Positions 20,306-28,101 of a stretch of DNA of 64,000 nt are shown here, in pieces (position 1 is the first letter of the stretch; each line of letters begins with the position of its first letter). The translations under genes were made by a program, and so were the position numbers. The notes beneath the pieces were generated by a model. The model made no database searches. It was not told the origin of the DNA and saw only the letters and a list, made by a program, of their open reading frames with translations. Source of the stretch: Hydrogenispora sp. (GTDB lineage Bacteria; Bacillota; UBA4882; UBA10575); contig DUQQ01000011.1 of the NCBI GenBank assembly GCA_012837705.1, forward strand, positions 1-64,000, read 5' to 3'.

Positions 20306-21469
20306 ATGGCGTGGCATTACCGAGGGGCAGGTACGATCTCCCGCACTAGTCTATTCACTTTATTGTTGATGGCGGCTTTTATGGGCGGTTTACTTGTTCT
20401 GCTTGCCGTGCGCTTTACCGGATTAGGCCAAGCGCTGGTGGTTCCACCACCGGTTCAACAACAAGAAACACCCGCCGAAACGCCCACGAAAGAGAGTCCG
20501 CCAATCCAGATCACCGACTATGAAAAAGCCACCATTGAAGTGGTAGATAAGGTCGGTCCCAGCGTGGTAATGATCACCACCACCAGCCTGGTGGAGGTGA
20601 AAGATTTTTTCTTTGGCTTGGTCGGCTACCAGCCGGTTCAGGGTTTAGGTTCAGGGGTGATTTTCCGGAAGGACGGGCATATTCTGACGAATTATCATGT
20701 TATTGAGAAGGCGGAGGAGATTCTGGTTGTGCTCAATGACGGCCGGGAGATTCCGGCACAGCTCGTCGGGGCTGACCCCGATAATGATCTGGCGGTGCTT
20801 AAGATTGAGGGGGATAATTATCCGGTGGCCCAATTTGGCAGCTCGGCTGGTCTCCGCGTCGGACAGATGGCGATCGCGATCGGTAATCCCATCGGCGAAG
20901 GGTTGAAGAATACGGTGACGGCCGGGGTAATAAGTGCGGTTAACCGGAGTATTGCCACGGGTGAAAAGTCGGCTTTGCGGGATTTAATCCAGACGGACGC
21001 GTCGATTAATCCCGGTAATTCGGGCGGCCCGTTACTGAATAGTAAAGGCGAAGTCATCGGGATTAACACCGCCATTATCGAAGAGGCGCAGGGGATTGGT
21101 TTTGCCATCCCTATCGATAAAGCCCGGGAGATTGCCGATTTAATTATTAAAGGAGAACTGCGTCGCCCCGGGGCGATTGGTATCAGCTATGTGCCTTTTG
21201 ATGAGGATAACAAGAAATTCCTCGAACAACGCCTCCGGATTAAGCTCCCCGTGGAGCAAGGCTTCCTGATTACACGGGTTTACTCTGGCCCGGCGGCAAG
21301 AGCGGGGTTGAAAGCCGGCGATGTCATTGTGGCCATAAATGGGGAGCCGATTAAGGAAGGCGCGAACTTTACCGGATTAGATCTGAAAGTCGGGGATCGG
21401 GTTACCATGGAGCTTTACAGGGGAAACCGTAAGTTTCAGGTGGAGATCACCGCGGGACCGCTGGAGTAG
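20306..21469 (+). CDS. htrA: HtrA/DegP-family membrane-anchored serine protease
   Basis: Trypsin-like quality-control protease acting outside the cytoplasmic membrane on misfolded proteins. The 387-aa protein has one N-terminal membrane anchor (TSLFTLLLMAAFMGGLLVLL), a Pro/Thr linker, then the protease with catalytic His in TNYHVIEK, Asp in DPDNDLAVLKI and Ser in NPGNSGGPLLN. One C-terminal PDZ domain follows (GFLITRVYSGPAARAGLKAGD). The ATG at 20306 follows GGAGGG; the in-frame start at 20252 would add 18 unlikely residues. HtrA next to rlmH is common in Firmicutes origin regions. Confidence 0.95.
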   Translation: MAWHYRGAGTISRTSLFTLLLMAAFMGGLLVLLAVRFTGLGQALVVPPPVQQQETPAETPTKESPPIQITDYEKATIEVVDKVGPSVVMITTTSLVEVKDFFFGLVGYQPVQGLGSGVIFRKDGHILTNYHVIEKAEEILVVLNDGREIPAQLVGADPDNDLAVLKIEGDNYPVAQFGSSAGLRVGQMAIAIGNPIGEGLKNTVTAGVISAVNRSIATGEKSALRDLIQTDASINPGNSGGPLLNSKGEVIGINTAIIEEAQGIGFAIPIDKAREIADLIIKGELRRPGAIGISYVPFDEDNKKFLEQRLRIKLPVEQGFLITRVYSGPAARAGLKAGDVIVAINGEPIKEGANFTGLDLKVGDRVTMELYRGNRKFQVEITAGPLE

Positions 21470-21476
21470 AAGACGG

Positions 21477-21941
21477 ATGTTACACCTGACAATCGTGGCG
21501 GTGGGCAAGATAAAAGAGGATTATCTACGGCAGGGGATTGCCGAATACCAAAAAAGGCTGACCGCTTACGTAAAACTGAAGATAGTTGAGGTTTCTGATT
21601 CTCCCTTGGGGCGGGACCCGGCTTGGGCTCAACAGGAAGAAGGGAAAAGAATTAGTGCTGTTCTGAAACCCCGTTCCTTTGTGGCCGTATTAGACCCGCG
21701 GGGGAGAAAACTAACGTCGGAAGGTTTTGCCCAATGGCTGGCGGCCCGGGAAAGTGGTGGTAAAGAAGTATATTTGGTGATCGGCGGAGCGTCGGGATTG
21801 GCACCGGAAGTGAAGACACAGGCCGATGACCAACTCTCCTTCTCCGACCTGACCTTTCCCCATCAGCTCTTCCGGTTGCTTTTGTTAGAACAGATCTATC
21901 GTGGGTACAAGATCTTGCGGGGTGAACCCTATCATTTATGA
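21477..21941 (+). CDS. rlmH: 23S rRNA (pseudouridine1915-N3)-methyltransferase RlmH
   Basis: RlmH is a small SPOUT methyltransferase that modifies pseudouridine 1915 of 23S rRNA on assembled ribosomes. The 154-aa length is standard. The knotted SAM site is visible as VIGGASGL, then FSDLTFPHQLFRLLLLEQIY, and the C-terminus is the invariant RGEPYH plus one residue. The ATG at 21477 is 7 bases after the htrA stop, so the two are co-transcribed. A terminator follows at 22055. Confidence 0.97.
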   Translation: MLHLTIVAVGKIKEDYLRQGIAEYQKRLTAYVKLKIVEVSDSPLGRDPAWAQQEEGKRISAVLKPRSFVAVLDPRGRKLTSEGFAQWLAARESGGKEVYLVIGGASGLAPEVKTQADDQLSFSDLTFPHQLFRLLLLEQIYRGYKILRGEPYHL

Positions 21942-22054
21942 AGAAGCACTACCGGTATAAAAAGAAGTGACCGGCGGCGTAAAGCAGACCAGGTTAACCG
22001 GTAAGAAGACCATAGCAATAAAGGGACAAGGCTATAAAGACTATAAAGCGATGA

Positions 22055-22087
22055 AGCTATCCGGCAACAGCGGGGTAGCTTTTTTTC
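22055..22087 (+). terminator. intrinsic terminator after rlmH
   Basis: AGCTATCC pairs with GGGTAGCT around a short loop and is followed by a run of seven T. It ends the long plus-strand origin operon. Confidence 0.8.
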
Positions 22088-22236
22088 GGTGGTCGCCGAC
22101 GTTGGCAGCCACTAAGGCGTTTACCCAGCCCCCTTATTTACGCAGTGAATTAAAGCAAAGCTTGGTGAATCGACCAACTATCCAGTAGGATAAGGATTGA
22201 GGCCAAAACGATAAAAATTCGAAAACGTTTGTGGTT

Positions 22237-22266
22237 TTTACCGAATTATATTAAAATATCTATAAT
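22237..22266 (+). promoter_or_regulatory. candidate sigma-A promoter of the GH30 gene
   Basis: TTTACC (22237-22242) and a perfect TATAAT (22261-22266) are separated by 18 bases. The ribosome site AGGAGGGG begins 8 bases later, so the leader is very short. Confidence 0.6.
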
Positions 22267-22286
22267 AAGGAAAGGAGGGGAAGATC

Positions 22287-25019
22287 TTGAAATTACGAAA
22301 GGCAAAGAAACGGGGTCTTGCTTTTTTTCTGTTTTTGCTCTTCATGATCGGGACCAGTCGTAGCTGGGCGGCTCTTCCCACCTGTACGGTGGACTGGCGA
22401 GATGAAAAGCAAACGATCGAAGGGTTTGGAGGCTCCGGTGCTTTTCATCAAGCTGCTAATCTGTGGGCTTACCCGGAAAGAGAACGGGAGCTCATTTTAG
22501 ATCTGCTCTTTTCGCAAGAAAAGGGAATTGGCCTCAGTATTGTGCGGAATATCATTGGTGACGGGGGCGATTGGGGCGAAGCGATCGATGGTCCGACCCC
22601 AAGTATTCAACCGGAGGAGGGCGTCTGGAACTGGTCGGGTGATGAGGACCAGATCTGGCTGATGAAAGCGGCGGCGCAGCGCGGATGCACCCGGTTTGTC
22701 AGCACGGCCTGGAGCCCGCCCGCCTGGATGAAGACGAATAACAGTGTGGTTCAAGGCGGCGAGTTACGACCGGATAAATACCAGGCTTTTGCCGAATATT
22801 TAGCCAATTACGTAAGGGGATATCGGGAGCATCATCAGATCGAAATTTATGCCATTTCACCCGCGAATGAGCCCGATTTAACCACGGATTACTCGTCTTG
22901 CCGCTGGACTGGTCTACAACTGAGGGATTTCGTGAAAAATCACCTCACTCCCATTTTAAAACAGGAAGGTATTAACGTTAAAGTGATGATTCCGGAGACC
23001 ATGAATTTTACGGAAAGCTACGCCCTGGCGACCCTGAACGATCCCGCTGCCCGGGAAGGGGTGGATATTATCGGTGTCCATGCCTATGATTTTATGGCGC
23101 TCCCCTTTCCGGAGGCTAAAAGCCACCAAAAAGCAATCTGGCAGACGGAGGTCTCTAACATCGGGTTTAATGACGGGTCGATTGATGATGGTTTAAAATA
23201 CGCGAAGTTGCTCCATGACCACCTGACCATAACGGAGGTCAACGCCTGGCTTTTCTGGTGGTTGGCGGCGTACAAACCAGGGGAGGCCTTAATCCATTTG
23301 GATCCGGCCTACCAAACCTTTACCACCTTTAAACGGCTTTACACCATCGGTAACTACAGCCGTTTTGTCCGGCCCGGTTATGTACGGATCAATGCCGAGA
23401 ATAATCCGGCGCCCGATCTTTTTATGACCGCCTTTAAAGATCAAAAAAGCGGACGGTTCGCCTTGGTTGCCATCAACAATGGGGAAACGGAACGGACGGT
23501 TCGCTTTGTTTTAAGGGATTTCCCGGCGACCAAAGCAGTAGTTCCCTACCGGACTTCGGCAACGGAAGATCTGGCGAAACTCGCGCCGCTTCCCGTCGCC
23601 AAAGGGGCCTTTGCGGCTACTTTAAAACCCAAAAGTGTTACCACTTTTATTCCGGACACCCATGAACTGCCTGGCGTGCTAAGTATCCGGGAAGTCTTCT
23701 CCCCATTGGCGGCGGAAGCCTTTACCGACCAGGCCGGAACTGAAGTGGAGACAACACCCGCCGGAGAAAGGGTTATTGTCCTGAACGATCCGCACGCTTA
23801 TGCTGCTTATCAAAACTTCAACTTTGGAATGGGATCAGCCACTTGCGAGCTGAAAGTGGCGATCAAAGGCCGGGGAAAGCTGGAATTAAAGTTGCACAGC
23901 CCGGAACTGGGTTTGCCATTGGCTAGGTACTCGGTGTTGGATGCCTCCACCGCCGGTCAAGGTGATTGGCAGATCATCACCCTCCCGACTGAACAGGTGC
24001 GTGGCGTAAATGATTTTTATTTAGTATTTACCCCGTGGGATGAAGGGGCCACTTGTCGCGTGGCTTGGCTGAAGTTTAAAGCACCGGAAAAACAACCGAC
24101 CGGGCGGGTTAAGGTGCAAATGGAGAATGAGCTTGTTAATTTGAACACCAACCAGATTAAGCCGCGCTTCACAATTGTGAACAACGGCCCTGTCCCCGTC
24201 AACCTGGCCTCTGTTCAGCTCCGTTATTATTACACCCGGGACGCTGTTGGAGCGCAGGAATTTAGCTACACTGGGGGTACCCTTCCCGCGTCGGTGGTGA
24301 CCGGACGGCTGGTGCCGATGGTGGGGATCACACCAGACGCCGATTGTTACTTGGAAATTGGTTTCACGGCGGAGGCTGGCTTCCTGGCTCCGGAAGAAAG
24401 GATCGAAATCGGTGGTGTCATCACCAGCCAGCACGGAGCCTACCGCCAAGAAAATGATTACTCTTTCCAACCGAACCCGGAAGGGATGGTGGATTGGCCA
24501 GCGGTCACCGGTTACATTGATGAACGCCTCTGTTGGGGGAGCGAACCTTCCCTCTTAGTTAACCCAGGATTTGAAACGGGTACACCGGAGGGGTGGTTTA
24601 ATTTTGGTGGGTCCAGCCAAATCACGGTTACCGATGAAACTGCCCATACCGGTAAATACTGTGCCCTAATTACCAACCGGACTGAAAACTGGCAGGGGAT
24701 CGCCCAGGATCTAAGGGCCATTATGGAGCCGGGCCGGACCTATGAAATCGCCGCCTGGATCAAACTGAAGAATAAAATGCACGATGCGGGGCGGATCAAC
24801 ATCAAAAGGAGCGATGACCGGGGTGATAACTACACATGGGTCGGTTCAGAGACGGTTAATGACGAGGAATGGACCTTAGTCGGTGGCCTCTATGAACTGC
24901 AGATAAGTGGTGCCCTCAACGTCCTTGAGCTATATACGGAAGGACCCGGGACTGGCGTGGAATATTATGTGGATAATGTGGTAGTTCGCGAGGTGAGCGC
25001 AACTCCGGCGGCGGAATAA
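22287..25019 (+). CDS. secreted modular GH30 glycoside hydrolase with three C-terminal carbohydrate-binding regions
   Basis: Probable extracellular xylan-degrading enzyme (GH30, glucuronoxylanase-like). A signal peptide (about 1-28, ending TSRSWA) precedes the (beta/alpha)8 domain, which starts QTIEGFGGSGAF. Catalytic candidates are Glu195 in SPANEPDL (acid/base) and Glu288 in IWQTEVS (nucleophile). After the GH30 side domain (about 345-450) come a CBM6-like beta sandwich (about 480-610), a CBM3-like module (about 615-755, VKVQMENELVNLNTNQIKP) and a CBM4/9/22-like module (about 760-900, LLVNPGFETGTPEGW). The TTG at 22287 follows AGGAGGGG. Module identities are read from motifs, and the exact substrate is inferred. 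At 910 aa it is much longer than a bare GH30 enzyme. Confidence 0.88.
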   Translation: MKLRKAKKRGLAFFLFLLFMIGTSRSWAALPTCTVDWRDEKQTIEGFGGSGAFHQAANLWAYPERERELILDLLFSQEKGIGLSIVRNIIGDGGDWGEAIDGPTPSIQPEEGVWNWSGDEDQIWLMKAAAQRGCTRFVSTAWSPPAWMKTNNSVVQGGELRPDKYQAFAEYLANYVRGYREHHQIEIYAISPANEPDLTTDYSSCRWTGLQLRDFVKNHLTPILKQEGINVKVMIPETMNFTESYALATLNDPAAREGVDIIGVHAYDFMALPFPEAKSHQKAIWQTEVSNIGFNDGSIDDGLKYAKLLHDHLTITEVNAWLFWWLAAYKPGEALIHLDPAYQTFTTFKRLYTIGNYSRFVRPGYVRINAENNPAPDLFMTAFKDQKSGRFALVAINNGETERTVRFVLRDFPATKAVVPYRTSATEDLAKLAPLPVAKGAFAATLKPKSVTTFIPDTHELPGVLSIREVFSPLAAEAFTDQAGTEVETTPAGERVIVLNDPHAYAAYQNFNFGMGSATCELKVAIKGRGKLELKLHSPELGLPLARYSVLDASTAGQGDWQIITLPTEQVRGVNDFYLVFTPWDEGATCRVAWLKFKAPEKQPTGRVKVQMENELVNLNTNQIKPRFTIVNNGPVPVNLASVQLRYYYTRDAVGAQEFSYTGGTLPASVVTGRLVPMVGITPDADCYLEIGFTAEAGFLAPEERIEIGGVITSQHGAYRQENDYSFQPNPEGMVDWPAVTGYIDERLCWGSEPSLLVNPGFETGTPEGWFNFGGSSQITVTDETAHTGKYCALITNRTENWQGIAQDLRAIMEPGRTYEIAAWIKLKNKMHDAGRINIKRSDDRGDNYTWVGSETVNDEEWTLVGGLYELQISGALNVLELYTEGPGTGVEYYVDNVVVREVSATPAAE

Positions 25020-25044
25020 AGGATAGAAATTAGCAAAGTGGGTA

Positions 25045-25080
25045 AAAAACCCTTGATGAATTTCATCAAGGGTTTTTCTT
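25045..25080 (+). terminator. intrinsic terminator after the GH30 gene
   Basis: AACCCTTGATGAA pairs over 13 bases with TTCATCAAGGGTT, with a loop of one base plus closing pairs, and is followed by TTTCTTAATTTTT. Very stable. Confidence 0.85.
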
Positions 25081-25159
25081 AATTTTTCTGTGGTATAACT
25101 GTGGCCTAGAAGGGAACCGCCCCGCGGGCAACCAGGTTGCCAAGTTTGTGCTTTTGACC

Positions 25160-25190
25160 TTTACAAATGAAAGAGAGAAAGACATATAAT
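25160..25190 (+). promoter_or_regulatory. candidate promoter of the GH73 gene
   Basis: TTTACA (25160-25165) and TATAAT (25185-25190) are separated by 19 bases, slightly long. It lies 58 bases before the chosen start at 25248. Confidence 0.5.
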
Positions 25191-25247
25191 AGCAACAACT
25201 GGTTCAGGGCCACTAAACCCGAAGAAAAAACAAGGAGGAAAAAAGGC

Positions 25248-25721
25248 ATGACACCGGAAGAGTTTGTGGAAACCCTAAAACCTTACGCCAAGACGATCTA
25301 TGCGGTTTTTGGTATTCACTGGCGAGCGATCCTGGCCCAAGCCGCGTTGGAGACTGGATGGCTAAGAAAGCCCGTGACTGACTTGGAAACTGGTAGAAAC
25401 TCTTATAATCTTTTTAACATCAAAGGGGAAGGTCCGGCCGGAAGCGTCCGTGCCTATGACGAACAATATATTAACGGTCGGCCGGTCAGAAGGATCTTTA
25501 ATTTCCGTGCTTACCACAACTATGAAGAATCCTTCGAGGATTATGCCCGGTTGATTACAGAGAGCCCTCGTTATCAATCGGCCATGGCTGTGGCCGAGGA
25601 TCCGGAAGCCTTTGTCTACCGGATCCAACAGGCCGGGTATGCGGAAGATCCCCGCTACGCCCAGAAGTTAATCCAAATCATGCGGAAATATATTCCCGAT
25701 GAGGAGGAAGCGGTTGATTAA
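25248..25721 (+). CDS. GH73-type N-acetylglucosaminidase domain protein
   Basis: The 157-aa protein is a single mannosyl-glycoprotein endo-beta-N-acetylglucosaminidase-like (GH73/FlgJ/LytG) domain, which cuts peptidoglycan. Visible signature: AILAQAALETGW (catalytic Glu candidate), NSYNLFNIKGEG, FRAYHNYEESFEDYARLI and the terminal AGYAEDPRYAQKLI. The ATG at 25248 follows AAGGAGG. Starting at an upstream ATG (25167) would add a charged segment that is not a signal peptide. With either start there is no export signal and no cell-wall anchor. It could leave the cell by lysis or act with a holin-like route, as for FlgJ-like or phage enzymes. Confidence 0.85.
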   Translation: MTPEEFVETLKPYAKTIYAVFGIHWRAILAQAALETGWLRKPVTDLETGRNSYNLFNIKGEGPAGSVRAYDEQYINGRPVRRIFNFRAYHNYEESFEDYARLITESPRYQSAMAVAEDPEAFVYRIQQAGYAEDPRYAQKLIQIMRKYIPDEEEAVD

Positions 25722-25727
25722 GTAGTG

Positions 25728-25868
25728 GCCACGCTGGCAACCGATAGCACACGTGAAGTGATAAGATCCGTAGCCAGGTGGGTGACAAGCCCCGGAGGCG
25801 GACGGTAACTGGTCATGCGCAGCGGTGCCCTCTGGCGCCGGGAGAAGGACCGACTAGTATTTACTAAG
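25728..25868 (+). repeat. dispersed structured repeat, copy A
   Basis: The plus strand carries CTGGCAACCG, GTGAAGT, AGCCAGGTGGG followed by GACAAGCCC (25772-25792), GGCGGAC, AGCGGTGCC and a tail GACCGACTAGTATTTACTA. The block at 25772-25792 matches copy B (42423-42443, minus) at 20 of 21 positions. A hairpin GGTGCC (25824-25829)/GGCGCC (25834-25839) replaces differently spelled hairpins in copies B and C. It lies between convergent genes, and its tail overlaps the degV stop. No coding frame is supported. Confidence 0.65.
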
Positions 25869-26730
25869 TTGAACTGAAGGTCTTGTTGGCAAAGAAAACG
25901 CCGACACCGCCGATGCCAATGTGGACTCCGAGGACACCTCCGATTAAGTCGATGATAAAACGGTCAAAGCCGAACCTCTCTTCGATCATGGTTTTAAGCT
26001 GTAAAGCGGTTTCCAGGTCATCGGCATGGGAGATGCCAATAATTTGGGATTTAACCTTCGCGCACCGCGCCTCCATGACCGCTAAAATTTTTTCCAGGGC
26101 CCGTTTTTTACCCCGGACTAACTGTAAAAGCGCGATCCGCCCGTTCTCCACGTGGAGGACGGGTTTTATATTGAGGATGTTGCCCACCAAACGGCCGGTG
26201 CGGCTGAGCCGTCCCCCGCGGTATAGGGCATCGAGAGTATCAACGGTAAAGATGTGTTCCATATGGGCCGTTTGGTTCTTAATAAACTGAACAATCTCTT
26301 CTTTATCCTTGCCCGCTTGCGCCATTTCGGCCGCCTGCAGGACGACCAGTCCGGTGGCCAGGGCTCCGCCTTTACTGTCGATTATGTCCAAGTCAAAAGC
26401 GGGGTAGCGCTGCTTTACTTCTTCCGCCATCAAGAGACTGGTCTGGTAAGTGCCGGACATTGCCCCAGAAAAAGAAATATAAATACAGCGGTTGCCTTTC
26501 TGCGCGTGGTTGAGGAAGGACTCTTTCATGATCATCGGGTTGACCTGGGAGGTCGTGGGTGTTTGTCCTTCCTTCATTGCTTGGTAAATTTGTTGGGTGG
26601 TGATGGTGATACCATCGAGATAACTGGTGTCTTTGAGAAGAATCGAAAAGGGGAAGACCTCGATCTGGTATTCCTTAATGTAGTTTTCTGGTAAATTACA
26701 AGCACTGTCCGTAATAATTATTGTTTTCAT
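25864..26730 (-). CDS. DegV-family fatty-acid-binding protein
   Basis: DegV/FakB proteins bind a fatty acid and present it to the kinase FakA for phosphorylation before phospholipid synthesis. The 288-aa protein starts MKTIIITDSACNLPENYIKE. It has the family motif TSQVNPMIM (about 60), the Ser-rich ligand loop ISFSGAMSGTYQT (about 90-102), DTLDALYRGGRLSRTGRLVG (about 160) and a GGVLGVHIGIGGVG tail. The ATG at 26730 follows AAAGGAG. A fakA gene is not in the window. Which fatty acid is bound cannot be read from sequence. Confidence 0.93.
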   Translation of the reverse strand: MKTIIITDSACNLPENYIKEYQIEVFPFSILLKDTSYLDGITITTQQIYQAMKEGQTPTTSQVNPMIMKESFLNHAQKGNRCIYISFSGAMSGTYQTSLLMAEEVKQRYPAFDLDIIDSKGGALATGLVVLQAAEMAQAGKDKEEIVQFIKNQTAHMEHIFTVDTLDALYRGGRLSRTGRLVGNILNIKPVLHVENGRIALLQLVRGKKRALEKILAVMEARCAKVKSQIIGISHADDLETALQLKTMIEERFGFDRFIIDLIGGVLGVHIGIGGVGVFFANKTFSST

Positions 26731-26905
26731 TCACGTAGCTCCTTTGTTTCCACTCAATCTAAAGCTATCACATCTTTGGTGATTATTCAATCTTTAGTTG
26801 GCGGAGCTTTTGCGGAAAGTCCGCGTGTAATTGTCGGCGCTTGCTCTTTGGCGAAGATGGGAGCAAGCGAGCAGAAGGGGAAGACTGGATTTAAGATCGA
26901 TTTTA

Positions 26906-26934
26906 TTGACAGGGTTAAACTAATAAGGTAAAAT
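26906..26934 (+). promoter_or_regulatory. sigma-A promoter of metNIQ
   Basis: A perfect TTGACA (26906-26911) and TAAAAT (26929-26934) are separated by exactly 17 bases. Confidence 0.85.
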
Positions 26935-26976
26935 AAACTCTAACTCGTGTGTATAGTTATTCTTCTTTTCTACATA

Positions 26977-27000
26977 CCCCCTAAACCAGGGGGCTATTTT
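26977..27000 (+). terminator. leader hairpin before metN (attenuator candidate)
   Basis: CCCCC (26977-26981), a 7-base loop and GGGGG (26989-26993) are followed by CTATTTT. It lies between the promoter and the ribosome site, so it could lower read-through into metN. No alternative pairing or ligand fold is evident. Confidence 0.45.
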
Positions 27001-27042
27001 AAAAAATGGAAGAGGTGGCCGCACCCGCAGAGGAGGTCCCAG

Positions 27043-28101
27043 ATGTCAGCAGTAATGATCGAGTTGGAAAAGGTAACGAAAGTCTACGGACAAGGCGAGA
27101 AACGCGTTGTTGCCTTAGCGGATGTCAGTTTACAGATTAAAAAGGGCGAAATCTTTGGGATTATCGGATTGAGCGGAGCGGGGAAGAGTACCCTGATCCG
27201 CTGTATTAATAAATTGGAAGAACCACAAGCGGGAAAGATCCGTTTAGCCGGGCAAGAGATTACGAACCTAAAGGGGAAAGAACTCCGGGCCGCAAGGCGG
27301 AAAATCGGGATGATCTTTCAACATTTTAATCTCCTTTCTTCCCGGACAGTCTATCGTAATATCGCTTTTCCTCTGGAAATCAGTGGGGTCAAACCGCAAG
27401 AACGGGAGGAAAAGGTTCGTTCCTTGATCGAGCTGGTCGGGCTTTCCGACAAAATAAATGCCTACCCGTCCGAGCTTAGTGGTGGGCAGAAACAGCGGGT
27501 GGGGATCGCCCGGGCTTTAGCGAACAATCCCGAAGTTCTCCTCTGTGATGAGGCGACTTCTGCTCTCGATCCGGATACGACGAAATCCATTTTACGGCTG
27601 CTTCAGGATGTTAACCGTCGTTTTGGCTTGACCATTGTCCTCATCACCCACCAGATGGAAGTCATCAAAGAGATCTGCGATACCGTTGCCGTCATTGATG
27701 ACGGCCGCATTGTCGAACAGGGTTCGGTGGTGGAACTGTTTGCTCACCCCCGGTCATCGGCGGCCCGTCGGTTTATGAAGGGCGTCTTGCATACCGAGAT
27801 TCCGTCGGAGATTCAAGAACGGATGGCTATTGAAGGCCCGCAGGACCAGCACGGAAAGACCGTCCGGATCTCTTTCATCGGTGGCGTGGCTGGAAAACCG
27901 ATCATCTCATCGGTGATCCGCCAGTTCCATGTGGATGTTAATATTCTCTACGCGAATCTGGATTTTATTAAGAACACCCCTTTTGGTTCGATTATTGTCG
28001 AAATAACCGGCGATGAGACCAATATTGAAACGGCGCTTGAGTTTTTGGCCGCGCAGGGGTTGAAATTGGAGGTGCTTGCAGGTGTGGGGCCAGATTCTTA
28101 A
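27043..28101 (+). CDS. metN: methionine ABC transporter ATP-binding protein
   Basis: ATPase of the MetNIQ importer for D/L-methionine. The 352-aa protein has Walker A GLSGAGKSTL (about 40-49), the Q-loop MIFQHFNLL, signature LSGGQKQRVGIARAL and Walker B VLLCDEATSALD. A C-terminal NIL domain (about 265-350) is typical of MetN and senses methionine to inhibit transport. The ATG at 27043 follows AGAGGAGG; the longer frame from 26947 includes the leader hairpin and is unlikely. It overlaps metI by 20 bases. Confidence 0.95.
   Translation: MSAVMIELEKVTKVYGQGEKRVVALADVSLQIKKGEIFGIIGLSGAGKSTLIRCINKLEEPQAGKIRLAGQEITNLKGKELRAARRKIGMIFQHFNLLSSRTVYRNIAFPLEISGVKPQEREEKVRSLIELVGLSDKINAYPSELSGGQKQRVGIARALANNPEVLLCDEATSALDPDTTKSILRLLQDVNRRFGLTIVLITHQMEVIKEICDTVAVIDDGRIVEQGSVVELFAHPRSSAARRFMKGVLHTEIPSEIQERMAIEGPQDQHGKTVRISFIGGVAGKPIISSVIRQFHVDVNILYANLDFIKNTPFGSIIVEITGDETNIETALEFLAAQGLKLEVLAGVGPDS

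Larger units (their letters stand above)
21942..22286. other. rlmH-GH30 intergenic region
   Basis: This 345-base gap contains the rlmH terminator (22055-22087), a promoter (22237-22266) and a strong ribosome site for the following TTG start. The open frame at 21967-22188 crosses the terminator and looks non-coding. A small palindromic AAACGTTT at 22224-22231 could be an operator of a LacI-type sugar regulator. It matches the CcpA consensus poorly. Confidence 0.6.
26731..27042. other. degV-metN divergent intergenic region
   Basis: The gap holds a strong sigma-A promoter for metN (26906-26934) and a C5/G5 hairpin in the metN leader (26977-26993). A further GCTTGCTC/GAGCAAGC inverted repeat (26839-26846, 26861-26868) lies upstream of that promoter and could sit in the degV promoter region. 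No SAM riboswitch core is present: the metN leader is only about 100 bases. Confidence 0.6.

Noticed and set aside
21967..22188. 73-codon frame after rlmH
   Set aside because: It spans an intrinsic terminator and shows no family resemblance or codon bias.
22218..22233. CcpA cre site upstream of the GH30 gene
   Set aside because: The palindrome AAACGTTT is present, but the outer bases of the cre consensus do not match; kept only as a possible LacI-type operator in the gap description.
26935..27042. S-box or T-box leader of metN
   Set aside because: The leader is only about 100 bases and lacks the kink-turn, GGTGG/T-box and specifier features.
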